This document shows, piece after piece, positions 12,501-22,340 of a stretch of 64,000 bases of DNA. This stretch comes from Dreissena polymorpha (Eukaryota; Mollusca; Bivalvia; Myida; Dreissenidae), in NCBI RefSeq assembly GCF_020536995.1, contig NC_068357.1, positions 123,783,704 through 123,847,703 of the forward strand, written 5' to 3'. The first letter of the stretch is position 1. Each line of letters opens with the position of its first letter. A program made the translations under genes and the position numbers. Under the pieces are notes generated by a model. The model worked only from the letters and a program-made list of their open reading frames with translations, was not told the origin of the DNA and searched no databases.

Positions 12501-12516
12501 CGAGATTGACAGCTGA
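3416..12516 (+). CDS. BTB-BACK-kelch domain protein (two coding exons)
   Basis: Joining 3416-3565 (50 codons) to 10768-12516 gives 632 residues. The BTB fold spans the junction: SDYCDVIVTC (about 38-47) from exon 1, then HWCVLAGAPYF (about 55-65) and FLYTG (about 97) from exon 2. A BACK-like helical region follows (NCIQLYAISDMYNLK, about 142-156), then diverged kelch-type beta repeats with RLYIFGGQ near residue 542. The C-terminus has a C-x3-C-x2-C cluster (CHINCPHC) and an acidic Ser/Glu/Asp tail. Proteins of this architecture are commonly substrate adaptors of cullin-3 ubiquitin ligases, and that role here is inferred from family. The kelch repeats are too diverged to name an ortholog. The 7.2-kb intron begins with an array copied from exon 1, and the stop codon lies in the first unit of another array. 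Confidence 0.87.
3566..4131 (+). repeat. Tandem array copied from BTB exon 1 end and its splice donor (part 1)
   Basis: About ten diverged units of roughly 55 bp. Each begins with a donor-like GTAGGT, followed by CATGGCCAGATG, a stretch matching exon 1 (AACCAGTCTGACTACTGTGA) and a short tail ending near GATACG. The copy touching the exon keeps the exon's GATGATGAACC, while most later copies have GATGCTGAACC. This is the gradient expected if the exon seeded the array. Confidence 0.85.
4424..4838 (-). repeat. Bivalve-type repeat, 'GGGGACTTATGG' family
   Basis: Bounded by AGTCCCCTAC and GTAGGGGACT. Inside are two ~165-bp units with CGCAGGATCCACCATTTTCA and a GTTGCCAAAGCAACC-like palindrome, then a GACAGACAGACAC run. 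The same family occurs on the other strand at 18690-18960 and 47496-47790. No coding potential. Confidence 0.7.
5745..6248. mobile_element. TTAA-type MITE with a tRNA-like segment
   Basis: Inverted 14-bp ends AGGGGCCTTTTCAC and GTGAAAAGGCCCCT. The left flank is TTAA (5741-5744) and the right flank TCAA (6249-6252), so the duplication is one base off perfect. The interior is AT-rich, except for a tRNA-like block near 6045-6120. Confidence 0.7.
6040..6120 (+). other. tRNA-derived segment (pol III A and B boxes) inside a MITE
   Basis: TGGTCTAAGTGG fits the A-box consensus and GGTTCGAGCCC fits the B box, about 50 bp apart, as in a class II (Leu/Ser-like) tRNA. A run of T follows at 6120-6136, which could terminate pol III transcription. 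I could not fold a convincing acceptor or anticodon stem, so this is not called a functional tRNA. Confidence 0.55.
6441..6582 (+). repeat. Exon-1-derived tandem array (part 2)
   Basis: About 2.6 further units of the 55-bp repeat, continuing in register with 3566-4131 once the insertion at 4132-6440 is removed. Units again carry GTAGGTC.TGGCCAGATG and AACCAGTCTGACTAC. Confidence 0.85.
6583..7124. other. BTB-kelch intron 1, unassigned
   Basis: Intronic sequence with no ORF or repeat structure I can define. Confidence 0.4.
7125..7590. mobile_element. Palindromic MITE-like element, nested
   Basis: The core 7200-7533 has inverted ends CAGTGTTCCTTAT and ATAAGGAACACTG. Outside them, inverted similarity continues: ATTTCGT..AAATAAAGTTAA on the left against TTAACTTTATTTTACGAAAT on the right. 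The whole block is a large imperfect hairpin. I found no convincing target duplication, so the outer limits are approximate. Confidence 0.55.
7591..8696. other. BTB-kelch intron 1, unassigned
   Basis: No gene, RNA or clear repeat boundary found. The short open frames here are AT-rich and resemble no protein family I know. Confidence 0.4.
8697..9905 (+). repeat. 'GGGGGACATA' bivalve repeat interrupted by a hAT element
   Basis: Starts CCCCAGTCTATACTGGGGGA, followed by GACATATTG and CTGTCTGTTTG. It resumes at 9813 with GTGGAGCTGCACATTT, AAGGTCATCCTTCAAGGTCA and GGGGGGACATA. The same family lies in the opposite orientation at 19330-20160 and 49880-50755. Unit length elsewhere is about 170 bp. 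Confidence 0.7.
8846..9812. mobile_element. hAT-like element with long inverted arms and 8-bp target duplication
   Basis: Ends are CACAGGTGGTTAGCGTGTGG and the inverse of CATAGGTGTTTAGCGTGTGG. The exact 8-bp GTGGAGCT flanks both sides (8838-8845 and 9813-9820). Inverted similarity runs for roughly 400 bp per arm with a spacer of about 180 bp, so a transcript would form a long hairpin. No transposase is encoded; it would depend on a hAT transposase acting in trans. Confidence 0.85.
9906..10767. other. 3' part of BTB-kelch intron 1
   Basis: Diverged copies of bivalve 'AAGGTCA' and 'TTTGCATGCAAC' repeat sequence occupy about 10010-10520. The intron ends with acceptor GTTTTAG at 10767, preceded by a T-rich tract (TTTGTTGTTGTTTTAG). 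Confidence 0.6.
10768..12516 (+). CDS. BTB-kelch coding exon 2 (BTB remainder, BACK, kelch, acidic tail)
   Basis: Phase-0 continuation giving residues 51-632. Reading starts DIKAHWCVLAGAPYF and is open to TGA at 12514-12516. All kelch repeats are in this one exon. The last eleven residues, SESESEDEIDS, are the first unit of the 36-bp array that follows. Confidence 0.9.
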   Translation, partial: DIKAHWCVLAGAPYFQSLYNSGLEERKHNRVHIKVDSVQALRTVLTFLYTGSVCLDSTTVEEVLELANYLQVDDLKKLCEDFMHNYVITNVDNCIQLYAISDMYNLKTKGFILSYIQERLDFVIKSKSALEMTPDLIRSLIEDPVLSYVSREDFFNFLTNWVNEDLEGRTEHFHDLFCSIALEKMSLEFLKKDVLDSPLVDSSELCSAKCRATIMKFCSDEFCSDGKTDVIIVTGTITDDWPRPMGMFGYIVAENRWCALPNILPWMFDLSDVKFAFNPAKNCLFVSIQGDEKPTRYKFDFNKQTWTKRAIKLSPIEVMSKSVDLLIGSILIMEKGHKSYIVAKGVLGSGKCNVYLLEANEELTRYQKCSLVNESHSIINIKEACVARNKYICIMLVDQYASDTLLQTKVFVKKASSRKLVEITKEVSLKGEGATLFAFHNKLYMTHKIDINKVLHSVYDLLLGKWINLNCEKPLFKRSANENSGWATCEDRLYIFGGQKRRGKNVLQSPTDYSIAVDVTSGNTEDIANLPTALTNCSALHVRVPQQYVRCHINCPHCNALANGTRENISYSESESEDEIDS

Positions 12517-12864
12517 TCCGAGAGTGAGAGTGAAGACGAGATTGACAACGGGTCCGAGAGTGAGAGTGAAGACGAGATTGACAGCTGATCCGAGAGTGAG
12601 AGTGAAGACGAGATTGACAGCTGATCCGAGAGTGAGAGTGAAGACGAGATTGACAGCGGGTACGAGAGTGAGAGTGAAGACGAGATTGACAGCTGATCCG
12701 AGAGTGAGAGTGAAGACGAGATTGACAGCTGATCCGAGAGTGAGAGTGAAGACGAGATTTACAGCGGGTCCGAGAGTGAGAGTGAAGACGAGATTGACAG
12801 CGGGTCCGAGAATGAGAGTGAAGACGAGATTGACAGCGGGTCCGAGAGTGAGAGTGAGCACTAG
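12481..12864 (+). repeat. 36-bp coding minisatellite spanning the BTB-kelch stop codon
   Basis: About 10.5 copies of a 12-codon unit. Read in the gene's frame each unit gives SESESEDEID and then either S-stop (AGCTGA) or S-G/N-G (AGCGGG, AACGGG). The first unit carries TGA and ends the protein. Units 3, 4, 6 and 7 also carry TGA; units 2, 5, 8, 9 and 10 are open. Past the TGAs the frame holds until TAG at 12862-12864. Copy-number change here would not shift the frame, but losing TGA units would lengthen the acidic tail. Confidence 0.9.
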
Positions 12865-14387
12865 AGTGAGTACGAGTGTACGGAAGATACCAACTGCAGG
12901 TGCGGCTTTTGCCTATATATTAAGTGCGGGGGTAAAGTGTTGTCAGTGAATAGTAGCTGATTTTGGACTTTGTCATAGGTTTGAAATTGGTGAATTGAAA
13001 CCGGTTGAGTAGATAGTTAGTGGTTAGAAACTAATCCTGGAGGAAAATTGTCCGTGGATGCAAACAGGAGCTGTAACGTTGTTGAAAGAATTTAGTCTGA
13101 ATGTTGCCAGGGTGTAAAGCTATGTTTGGTTACAGATGTTTAGTGCTTTCATCAGTTCATCTGGGTCTTTGTAAATGTGTTTTACGTGAGCTATTGTGGT
13201 CAGTCTATATCCAGTATGGATCAACTGTTAGCCACTTGTCCATCTAGAGACCACATTTTTCATCCTGTGGCGTAATGGATTGTTTATGAGAAATTTTAGC
13301 AACATTCAAATTACTTTCAAGCCTTCTTTCGCTTTTATGGAAATACAAATTAACCTTTCCATTTAGGACCCAAATACCATTCATATAATGCCAATATTTT
13401 CTTGAAACTTTAAGTTTTTTAGACACAGCAACTGACAAAGACCAAATGTCAGTGGCACATCATCTGGCTAAATAATTGTATATAAGGATCATGAAAGTTT
13501 GTGATAATGTCTGTGGGCATAATATTTCTACATATTTTGATAACAAGAACTCACTTGAAGTACTTCTAAATTATGGCCCTTGAATAATCTGAAATTTGAA
13601 AAATTAGTGTTGTCCACTCTTATTCTAACAGTTTTGGTGTTATAATCATCAAAACTCAATCAATGTAACCAAACCTTTAAACAGGCATATTTTTTTTGCA
13701 CTCGTGTTAAGGACTAATTATTTCAGTACTTTGCATCTAAATAAAATGTTGTCAAATTATAGTGAATATATAGTAAATTGCACTAAAAATGTGTTCTTTT
13801 CTGCTCCGCCATAACTCCACCTATCTTTCTTTTTTTTATGTTTTGTTGTTGTTTGTTGTTGTTATGTTGTTGATGCTGAAAACAATAAGCACCTCTGAAT
13901 TTGTTTTGATCATTTTCTTTATAGTTTATTGTTCATAGCGACAAAAAATGTCATTTATCGGTTAAAAACTTCATGCTATAATAAAAGCATTGGGTTTCTT
14001 GTAATTCTGTGTCTTGCTTAAGTGATTACAGGCATCACACATTGTTGCGCACTTGTTTTGTGTTATTAAGAAGCCCTGTTGATCAGAAAGTGCACATTGA
14101 ATGATGATATGTTCAGAACACAAATACGACCATTGTTATTGTCGTGTTCCGCAGATTATATTGCATGTTTGTTTGTGTAATTGTTTAATGGTATCTATAT
14201 ATCAAATGTGTAAAATTAGTTAATATATTTTCTTATGTAAGCATTATTACCCATATGTATGTATATCTTTATGTTATTTAATAATTTGTTATGATAATCT
14301 ATGGTTGACATTTATTTTAGGGAACCAAAAATGTATCAAGTTATATAAATATGACAAAATATGTGTAAGAAATAATTAATGTTTTAT
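12865..14387 (+). other. Probable 3' UTR of BTB-kelch and flank
   Basis: No coding potential. Possible polyadenylation signals are AATAAA at 13740-13745 and 13980-13985. The second is followed by T/GT-rich sequence (TTGGGTTTCTTG), the better candidate end. The first 70 bases have the same GTGAGAGTGAG flavour as the minisatellite. Confidence 0.5.
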
Positions 14388-15500
14388 TTGCTCACCAGAG
14401 CACAATGTGCTCATGGTAAGCTTTTGTGATCGCCTTTTGTTCGTCATCCGTCGTCCGTTGTAAATTGTGCTGCGTCAACATTTGCCTTGTAAACACTCTA
14501 GAGGCCACATTTATTTCCAGTCTTCATGAACTTTGGGCAGAAGATTGATCTCAATGATAACTTGGATGAGTTCAAAAATGGTTAAGTTTGCTTGAAAAAC
14601 ATGGCTGCCAAGGGGCGGGGCATTTTTCCTGAAATGGCTATATATGGCTATAGAAAAACCTTGTTAACACTCTAGAGGCCACATTTATTGTCCAATCTTC
14701 ATGAAACTTTGTAAGAATATTCATCCCAATAATATGTTGGACGAGCTGGAAAATGATGCCAGTTGGTTGAAAAACATGGCCGCCAGGGGGCGGGGCATTT
14801 TCCTTATATGGCTTTAGTAAATCCTTGTTTACACTCTAGAGACCACATTTATTTCCAATCATCATGAAACTTGGTCTGAAGATTTGTCCCAATGATATCT
14901 TGGACAAGTTTGAAAATGATTCCTGTTGCTTTAAAAACATGGCCACCAGGGGTCGTGGCATTTTTTCTTATATGGCCAAATATTGCTTTAGTAAAACCCT
15001 TAAACACTCTAGATGCCACATTTATTGTCCGATCTTCATGAAACTTTGTCAGAAGATTTGTCCCAATGATATCTTGGATGAGTTTGAAAATGGTTCCGGT
15101 TGGTTGAAAAACCTGGACGCCAAGGGGGCGGGGCATTTTTCCTTATATAGCTATAGTAAAACCTTGTTAACACTCTAGAGGCCACATTTATTGTTCGATC
15201 ATCATGAAATTTGGTCACAAAGTTTGTCACAATCATATCAATGAAAATGGTTCCGGTTGCTTGAAAACATGATCAACAGGGGGCGGGGCATTTTTCCTCT
15301 AATGGCTATATATGGCTTTTGTAAAACCTTGTCAATATTCTAGAGGCCACATTTATTGTTCGATCTTAATGAAACTTTGTCAGAAGATTCATCCTAATTA
15401 TATCTTAAATGAGTTTGAAAATGGTTCGGGTTGGTTGAAATACATGGCCACCAGAGGGCATAGCATTTTTGCTTATATGGCTATAGTAAAACCTTGTTTA
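14388..15500 (+). repeat. 'CTCATGGTAAGCTTTTGTGATCG' bivalve repeat with ~165-bp internal units
   Basis: Opens with CTCACCAGAGCACAATGTGC and runs as about six to seven units. Each has CACTCTAGAGGCCACATTTA, ATCTTCATGAAACTTTGTC, GATATCTTGGA and AACATGGCCGCCAGGGGGCG. Related blocks lie at 18004-18349, 19105-19320, 20165-20780 and 39177-41422. Apparent open reading frames here are repeat shadows. Confidence 0.75.
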
Positions 15501-15829
15501 CACTCTATACAGTTAATTAAATATTCTTGAAGTTTAATGTAGTAATATTTATTTTGCAGAAAAATTACTTAAGGGAGAAAAAACTGTTCATGGCTTGAAT
15601 TGTTTGAATTCAAATCATGAATGCACGCTTAATTACTCCAACTGATCCTTATCAGCTGCCTGAACACAAATCAATACACATCTCTGAGTGAACCTTGTTG
15701 TTTTATTTTATGATCAGCAACCTAATTGATACCTTGTTGAGCTATTTCTTTAATGTGTGGCACCAAAGATAAGAGAAGATATCATTTTTGAGGCGCACAG
15801 TTTATTGATGAGGTCAGCATTTTTATCCC
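15501..15829. other. Intergenic, unassigned
   Basis: AT-rich. The ATCATGAATGCA and CTCC..TGATCC stretch recurs near 40740, so it is probably part of the same repeat family. No gene seen. Confidence 0.4.
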
Positions 15830-16445
15830 TCCCGAAATTTTTCAGGTAGCATATAGTTGCCAGTTTGAAGTTCCTTACTTCCTTCTGTCACACTTTTGTT
15901 ATAGTTTCTCATAGCGCCTTCAATATTTTACCGATCTCTTACATATTTGGCATATAGGTACCTTGCATGGACCTCTACCTTTTGATGAGGTTTGAGGTCA
16001 CTGGGGTCAAGGTCAAAGTCACCGAGGCTAATAATAGATTTTTTATGTCACAATTTTGTTACATTTTCTCATAGCGCCTTCAATATTTTACCGATCTCTT
16101 ACATATTTGGCATTTCGGTATCTTGCACGGATCTCTACCTTTTGATGAGGTTTGAGGTCTCTGGGGTCAAGGTCAAGGTCACCGAGGCTAATAATAGATT
16201 TTCCGGCACACTTTTGTTACAGTTCTCATAGCGCCTTCAATATTTTAACATCCTCTTACATATTTGGCATGTAGGTACCTTGCATGGACCTCTACCTTTT
16301 GATTAGGTTTGAGGTCACTGGGGTCAAAGCCATCGAGGATAATAATAGATTTTCTTCTTATAGTGGCTTCAATATTTTACCCTCTACATTTTGATGAGGT
16401 TTGAGGTCACTGGGGCCAAGGTCACAGAGGCTTATATTACATTTT
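15830..16445 (+). repeat. ~170-bp tandem repeat, three to four copies
   Basis: Units share TCTCATAGCGCCTTCAATAT, TTACCGATCTCTTACATATT, CCTTGCATGGACCTCTACCT and GAGGTCACTGGGGTCAAGGT. Copies start near 15905, 16070, 16225 and (truncated) 16355. The short open frame 15992-16231 is entirely repeat. Confidence 0.8.
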
Positions 16446-17013
16446 TTAGGTGGTTATTGTCCTTTGATAAGTAATATGACAATCTAAAGAATTTGATGTC
16501 TCTGTGATAGATCTCAGGAACTTATTACCCGAAGTTTATTAAACCATGAAGTATCCTACATGGTGGGCATACCTAAATATGTCATATTGTTCCACTCCAG
16601 TGAGTTTTCAGGGACTTATTGCCCCTTGAATAATAATTAGTTTCCACACAATTAACACCTAGATTGACAAAGCGCATCATCGGGGATCATCCTTCAGTTT
16701 CACTGATATTCTTGTTTTGTGTGATTATCAAAGATTTGTGTTTTAAAACGGATTTATTGATTTTTTAATTGGAAATATAATTGCAATGTGAGTCTAAAAA
16801 AAGTTCATGTTTGTTTAAAAACAAGGCTCTCAGAAGGGTGGAAGTTTTTTTGTATGTTTACATTTGTTTTTAGTGAAACATTGTGAATACTTTAAGACAC
16901 AATTTTAGTTTAATCTGAATGACACTTGCTGAGTTCAAATGTTGTTATTATATCTTGATCTAGTTTAATCAATTAGATTTAATAATATCATCTTCAAACA
17001 TGGTGACAATCTG
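16446..17013. other. Intergenic, unassigned
   Basis: No coding potential. Short diverged pieces of the 'AACATGG' and 'GTGAACAC' repeat family occur, comparable to about 40980-41280. Confidence 0.4.
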
Positions 17014-17021
17014 TATGAGCA

Positions 17022-18003
17022 CAGGGGTGGCGAAATCTCAAAAAACTATACTTGTCCAGGGACAACCATTTAGGAAATTTAACTTGTCCGTTGCTGAACT
17101 ACACTTGTCCGTTAATATTTATAATAATTATAAACGCATTTATTGATTAATGTAAAACAATGTGGAATATACCAAAATGAGTATGATTTTCTAGTTTTGT
17201 TTATAGTTGTATTTCAATAGTACATTCATTATAGCAGTATATTATAAACAATATAAAGACTTTCTAAAACTTTTAATCTTGCAAAGCTAGTGTTATTAAA
17301 ACGTGTGTTGAACATAAGTACATCGTAATCTTAACAAATTAAACTAGTTCAATATGTCGACCTCATCAGACTGAGGCTCTGCGCCGCTACTGGTAGCAAT
17401 TTGATTATCATCAACTGGTAACCATTGAAAATCTGTGAGCCAAGTTTCTTGAAAAGTTATGGTGCGTTTAATAGCTTATTTTTTTATCATAATCTTTCTT
17501 AGTTTTTTTGGGAGGGGGACTGCTCAAAGCTTCGGGTTTCTGCTCCGTTGTTGAAGATTTAAAAAACTAAATGTTCAATTTTTACCATTAAAGTCGTCTT
17601 AAATAACAAGGTAGACCGTGTTTTGATTATCTTACTTTGATACTTTTTATTTCCGTCTGATTGTAAAAATAAAGAAACCAGTCTGTAAACTGTCTAACAG
17701 TCGGGCCGAATGTTTAAAATGCGGCATGCTCCTCGTCTCTTATAGAATAAGGGAGATCACTGCGCAGAAGTGTCCGTATTTTAGCTTGATTGCTCCGCAA
17801 ATAGCTCTGACAATGTAATCGCATGTCAACATCCGGTTGTGTAAAACTTAATTACGGCTTTAATACAATGTATTTTTTTGTATACCTGGACCTGACTTTT
17901 AAAAAACTTGTTGTCCACGGACAACTTAATTGAAAAAAATCAGTTGCCCAGACAAGCAAATGTACGACTCGGGCAACTCGGACATTTGATTTCGCCACCC
18001 CTG
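17022..18003. mobile_element. hAT-like MITE, 982 bp
   Basis: Perfect 15-bp inverted ends CAGGGGTGGCGAAAT and ATTTCGCCACCCCTG. Direct repeat GAGCA on both sides (17017-17021 and 18004-18008). CAGGG ends are typical of hAT elements, and a 5-bp duplication points to the hAT5-type group. It sits at the start of a 'GAGCA..GCTCATGG' repeat (18004-18349). No transposase frame. Confidence 0.8.
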
Positions 18004-18349
18004 GAGCATAATATTTTTTGCTCATGGTGAACTTTTGTGATCACCTTTTGCCAATTGTCTGTCTTCTGCTGTGCGTTAGGAATATTTGCCTTGTCAACAC
18101 TGTAGAGGCCACATTTATTGTCGGATCTTCATGAAACTTTGTCAGAAGATTTGTTCCAATGATATCTTGGATGAGTTAAAAAATGGTTCAGATCTGTTGA
18201 AAAACATGGCCGCCAGGGGGCCATTTGTTGTTTATTCTTTATGAAACTTGGTTAGAACATTTGTTGCATTGATATCTTGGGCTGCAAAGAACAGGTCATT
18301 TCTTTTTATCTCAGGTGAGCGACGTTGGGCCTTTCCGGCCCTCTTGTTA
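18004..18349 (+). repeat. 'CTCATGGTGAAC' repeat, right part
   Basis: Continues from GAGCATAATATTTTTTGCTC to the family's usual terminus CAGGTGAGCGACG..CCGGCCCTCTTG. Its left edge was displaced by the element at 17022-18003. Confidence 0.65.
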
Positions 18350-18689
18350 TACATTTTGCTGACTTATATTACCCACGCAATATATATTGGGCTATTTCCT
18401 TCTAGTTTATACCGTAATAGCCCAAATTATAAACTTAAAATGACCAATTTGTATTTAGTTCATTTTCCATAAATGTTATCAGCATAATAGCTGATTGCCA
18501 GCCTGTCACATACATACTTTGTAAACATGCGATTAACCGTATTTTGTGTTTTCCCACTACTGTCAATGTATTATGTTTTATAATATGTACATTACTAAAA
18601 TATGTATTATCACTTACTAAGTTAAGTTACTTTTCACATGATCTTTTGATATGTCTATAATGTACAAGTCTGTTCTGTTCCGTTATTTT

Positions 18690-18733
18690 TTATTGTCCCT
18701 GCCGGTTTCACCGGAGGGGACTTATGGTTTGCG

Positions 18734-18764
<31 letters not shown>

Positions 18765-18960
18765 CGTCACACTTTTCTGGATCCTGAGATTACTTTAAAA
18801 GTTCATGAAACTTGCAACATGGAAAGATGGCAATATGGACATTATGCACGTCATTTCATTTTGTTCCTACGTCAAAAATTGTGGTTGCTATGGTGGAAAT
18901 TCTGACAATTGTGGAGCTGGAAGGGGACAATATTGCTTGACAATAGCCTTGTTCTTTTTA
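18690..18960 (+). repeat. 'GGGGACTTATGG' bivalve repeat
   Basis: CACCGGAGGGGACTTATGGT is followed by a (GTCT)n run and TTTTCTGGATCCTGAGAT, CATGAAACTTGCAACATGG, and ends near GGGGACAATATTGCTTGACA. Same family as 4424-4838 (-) and 47496-47790 (+). Confidence 0.75.
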
Positions 18961-19104
18961 GATCATTTCATTTGGTATATTCATTCTGTCATGTTTATTT
19001 TTTGATGGAAAATAAACATGGATTTAGTTCTTAGTGTTATGATTTATGTTTATGAGAAAACATCAATAATAATCTGCATCTATGTACAAAACATATAGCA
19101 CATT

Positions 19105-19320
19105 ATTAGAAATGTACGACCAAAGTGCTCATGCTTACCCTTTGTGATCGCCTTTTGTCTGTCATTCGTCGTCAGTCGTTTTCCGTCAACATCTATCTTG
19201 TTAAAACTTTAGAGGCCACATTTATTGTCCAATTGTTATGAAACTTGGTCAAATTTGTCTCCTCGATGTCATTAGTTCGAAACTGGATCACATGAGGTCA
19301 AAAACAAGGTCACTGGATCA
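19105..19320 (+). repeat. Short copy of the 'CTCATGG..TTTGTGATCGCC' repeat
   Basis: Contains GTGATCGCCTTTTGTCTGTC, AGAGGCCACATTTATTGTCC and AAACTTGGTC, then runs into the next repeat block. Confidence 0.6.
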
Positions 19321-19329
19321 CATTAAAGC

Positions 19330-20160
19330 AATAAAGAACAAGATGTGTTTGTGAAACACAATGTCCGACTATATGATGTTTGACCTTGTAGGATGACCTT
19401 GACCCTTCACCACTCAAAATGTGCAGCTCCATGAGATACACATGCATTTCAAATATAAAATTGCTAGCTTCAATATTGCAGAAGTTACATTACATGAGCA
19501 ATTTTGACCCATATATTTGACCTTGAAGGATGACCTTGACCTTGACCTTTCACCACTAAAAATGTGCAGCTCCATGTGATACACATGCATGCCAAATATC
19601 AAGTTACTATCTTCAATATTGCAAAAGTATTCAAAAAATTAGCGATTTGGGCCACATATATTTGACCTCTGACCTTGAAGGATGACCTTGACCTTTCACC
19701 ACTCAAAATGTGCAGCTCCATGAGATACACATGCATGCCAAATATCAAGTTGCTATCTTCAATATTGCAAAAGTACTCATAAAATGAGCGATTTTGGCCA
19801 CATATATTTGACATCTGACCTTGAAGGATGACCTTGACCTTGACCTTTCACCACTCAAAATGTGCAGCTCCATGAGATACACATGCATGCCAAATATCCA
19901 GTTGCTATCTTGAATATTGAAATACTGCAAAAGTGTACATTAAATAAGCGATTTTGACCCATATATTTGACCTTTGACCTTGTAGGATGACCTTGACCTT
20001 TCACCACTCAAAATGTGCAGCTCCATGAGATACATATGCATGCCAAATATCAAGTTGCTATCTTCAATATTGCAAAAGTTATTGCAAATGTTAAAGTTGG
20101 CGCAAAACAACAGACAGGGCAAAAACAATATGTCCCCCACTACTATAGTGGGGGACATAA
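19330..20160 (-). repeat. 'GACCTTGAAGGATGACC' tandem repeat, ~170-bp unit
   Basis: Four to five units with GACCTTGAAGGATGACCTTG, CACCACTCAAAATGTGCAGC, CATGAGATACACATGCATGC and ATCAAGTTGCTATCTTCAAT. It ends CAATATGTCCCCCACTACTA..GTGGGGGACATA. Open frames such as 19599-19814 (-) share one repeat translation (MHVYLMELHILSGERSRS) and are not genes. Confidence 0.85.
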
Positions 20161-20164
20161 AAAG

Positions 20165-20780
20165 CTTTTACACACCATAGGAGTTACATCTGATGTTCAC
20201 CAATCTTCATACAACTTTTGTCAAAACATGTTTCTCTCAGTATCTAAGCGGTTTAAAAAATGGTTCAGGTCCATTGAGAAACATGGCCGCTATAGTGAAA
20301 CCTTAACACTCTTGATTTACCTTTTTGGTCAAATCATGATGAAACTTGCTTAGAACATTTCATTTACAGTAATCATATCTCGGCCAAGTTAAATAATGGT
20401 TTGGGTTCATGGGAAAACATGGCCGCTATAGTGAAACCGTAACACTTGTGAATTACCTTTTTGGTAAATCATGATGAAACTTGCTCAGAACATTTCATTT
20501 ACGGTAATCATATTTCGGCCAAGTTCTATAATGGTTTGGGTTCGTTGGAAAACATGGCTTCCAGGGAAATGGGCAGTTTTCCTTACATGGCTATTTTGAA
20601 AACCTTGTTGATACTTCAAAAATCACATTTTTAGTTTAATCTTTATGAAACTTTGTCAGAACATTTGTTTTAATGATATCTCAGCAGAGTTCGAAAATGG
20701 TTCTAGTTCTTTGAGAAACATGGCCACCGAGCAGCAGGACAGATTTCCTTATAAGGCTTTATTGAAAGTAAACATATTGT
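20165..20780 (+). repeat. ~165-bp 'AACATGGCCGC' repeat block
   Basis: Three to four diverged units with ATGATGAAACTTGCTCAGAA, CATTTCATTTACGGTAATCA and AAAACATGGCCGCTATAGTG. Same superfamily as 14388-15500. Confidence 0.7.
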
Positions 20781-22182
20781 TTTACCTTATCATAGGAAGC
20801 TTTTTAGATGGTCTTTTTGTGGGCTGTGCCATGTCAGTATTATACAATTTACATTGTGAACACTCAAGAGGCCATAATATTGGCTAATTAAAATCTAATC
20901 TGATCTAATAAAAAATTGGTCAGAAATATTGACATTAAATTTTGTTTATTGATATCTGGGCCAAGTGTTATACATGGTCATGTGGGGTCAATTACTATGT
21001 CAGTACGTCAACTTGAAATACTGTACCTTAAGAAAACTTCGGATGTCAGATTTTTGTCCCAAAGATCATGAAAGTTCCAAAAAAGATTGTTTTGTTTTAT
21101 TGATATAAATGTCCAGTTTGAACATGGTTCCAGTCTGTTAAAAACATTTTTTCATACACTGGGGCAATTGTGTGTGTGACAATTAAAACTTTTTTAACAA
21201 GAAATTTATCTCATTTAACTACCACCATCATGCAACTTGCTAAAAAAATTTGTTTATATTATCATACCTTTCATACATTTCTTTTTGCTAGACGCTAGGC
21301 ATAAATGGGTTAACTCGTCCTGTTTTGTCTTGACACACTAAGTAGTCAAATATTGAGTTAAAGTTTTTTTTTGTTATTATTTCATAAATTGGCTAAGAAA
21401 ACACTCGAGTGTTTACCCTATATGTGTTAAATTGTAAAAATCTCTGCAAGACTGAGAGGTTTTGTTTATACATGTAACATTATAAGGTGTTTCCCTTCCA
21501 AGTTTGTTTAAAGTATTACCTATGGTTGAAAATTTGCAATAGGGCGATGGTTTTTACGTGGGACACACCATCTCTTCATTGAGGTAACTATGGTAATTTA
21601 TGTTTAGATTGCGGGATAGATGACAAAGTTGCAGTTCAGAGAAGCAGCTGCTGTTCTATGGTAAAATGAGACCTTTGACCCCCCAAGTATGACTTTGAAC
21701 TTTGCGGAAGGGAGACGGAAGTTACCCATGCATTATCCTATTATGACGGTGAACTTTTGTAGTAAGTTAATTAAAAATTGAATGATGAATGACAAAGTTA
21801 CAGTTGGACCAGCTTAGACACACATCCATATACACTCTACTATTGTGGCTTCTATATTGAGCTCTCGGCAAGCAGGATCAACAAAATGGTGATTGTACCT
21901 TTTATTTTCAGCCTTTTATTAAATCATAAGAATCATGTAAAGAATGAAATATCAAAGCATATAGGAGAAAACGTGTGAATGGAAAAGAGAAATTAACACT
22001 AATACTATGATGTATACAAAGTTGCAGCTACCATAGTGTTTGTACCAGCCAGAAAGAATTATCAACTGATTCCGGCATGTCACATCAGCTGTTTTAGCAT
22101 TAGATTTAGTTAATGAGTGTTAAACCTCTCCATCTACACATTTGAACATTTAAACCCAGCCAACTTAGTTTAAACCTATTTA
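20781..22182. other. Downstream flank of the minus-strand membrane-protein gene
   Basis: No coding potential found. 21285-21316 (CTAGGCATAAATGGGTTAA) is a broken end of the TTAA MITE at 22760-22981. The 3' UTR of the gene ending at 22497 probably extends into this region, but I could not fix its polyadenylation site. Confidence 0.4.
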
Positions 22183-22340
22183 TTTTAGCTCGATTGCATC
22201 GAAAGCCTAAGGCTTATTTGAAACGCTCTCGAGTCCGTTTCCTGGGCCTAGAACCAGTACTTGGTGTCTTTGGGGAGATCGAACCCGTGACCTCCCAGTC
22301 GCTAGGCGGACAACATATCCATTACACCACGGCGACCTCA
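22183..22340 (-). repeat. tRNA-derived SINE (Arg-like head)
   Basis: On - it begins GGTCGCCGTGGTGTAATGGA with an A box (TGGTGTAATGG). A B box follows (GGTTCGATCTC), then a non-tRNA body and an A/T-rich end. The arrangement is that of a SINE mobilised by a LINE. The head resembles tRNA-Arg, which is a weak assignment. The open frame 22194-22382 (+) is its shadow. Confidence 0.75.

Noticed and set aside
12385-12949. Repeat proteins 'VFTLTLGSAVNL' (-) and 'RVRVKTRLTAD' (+)
   Set aside because: Shadows of the 36-bp minisatellite whose real reading is the acidic SESESEDEID tail.
19414-20158. Series of frames with 'MHVYLMELHILSGERSRS'
   Set aside because: Translation of a 170-bp bivalve tandem repeat, repeated in the same form at 50120-50808.
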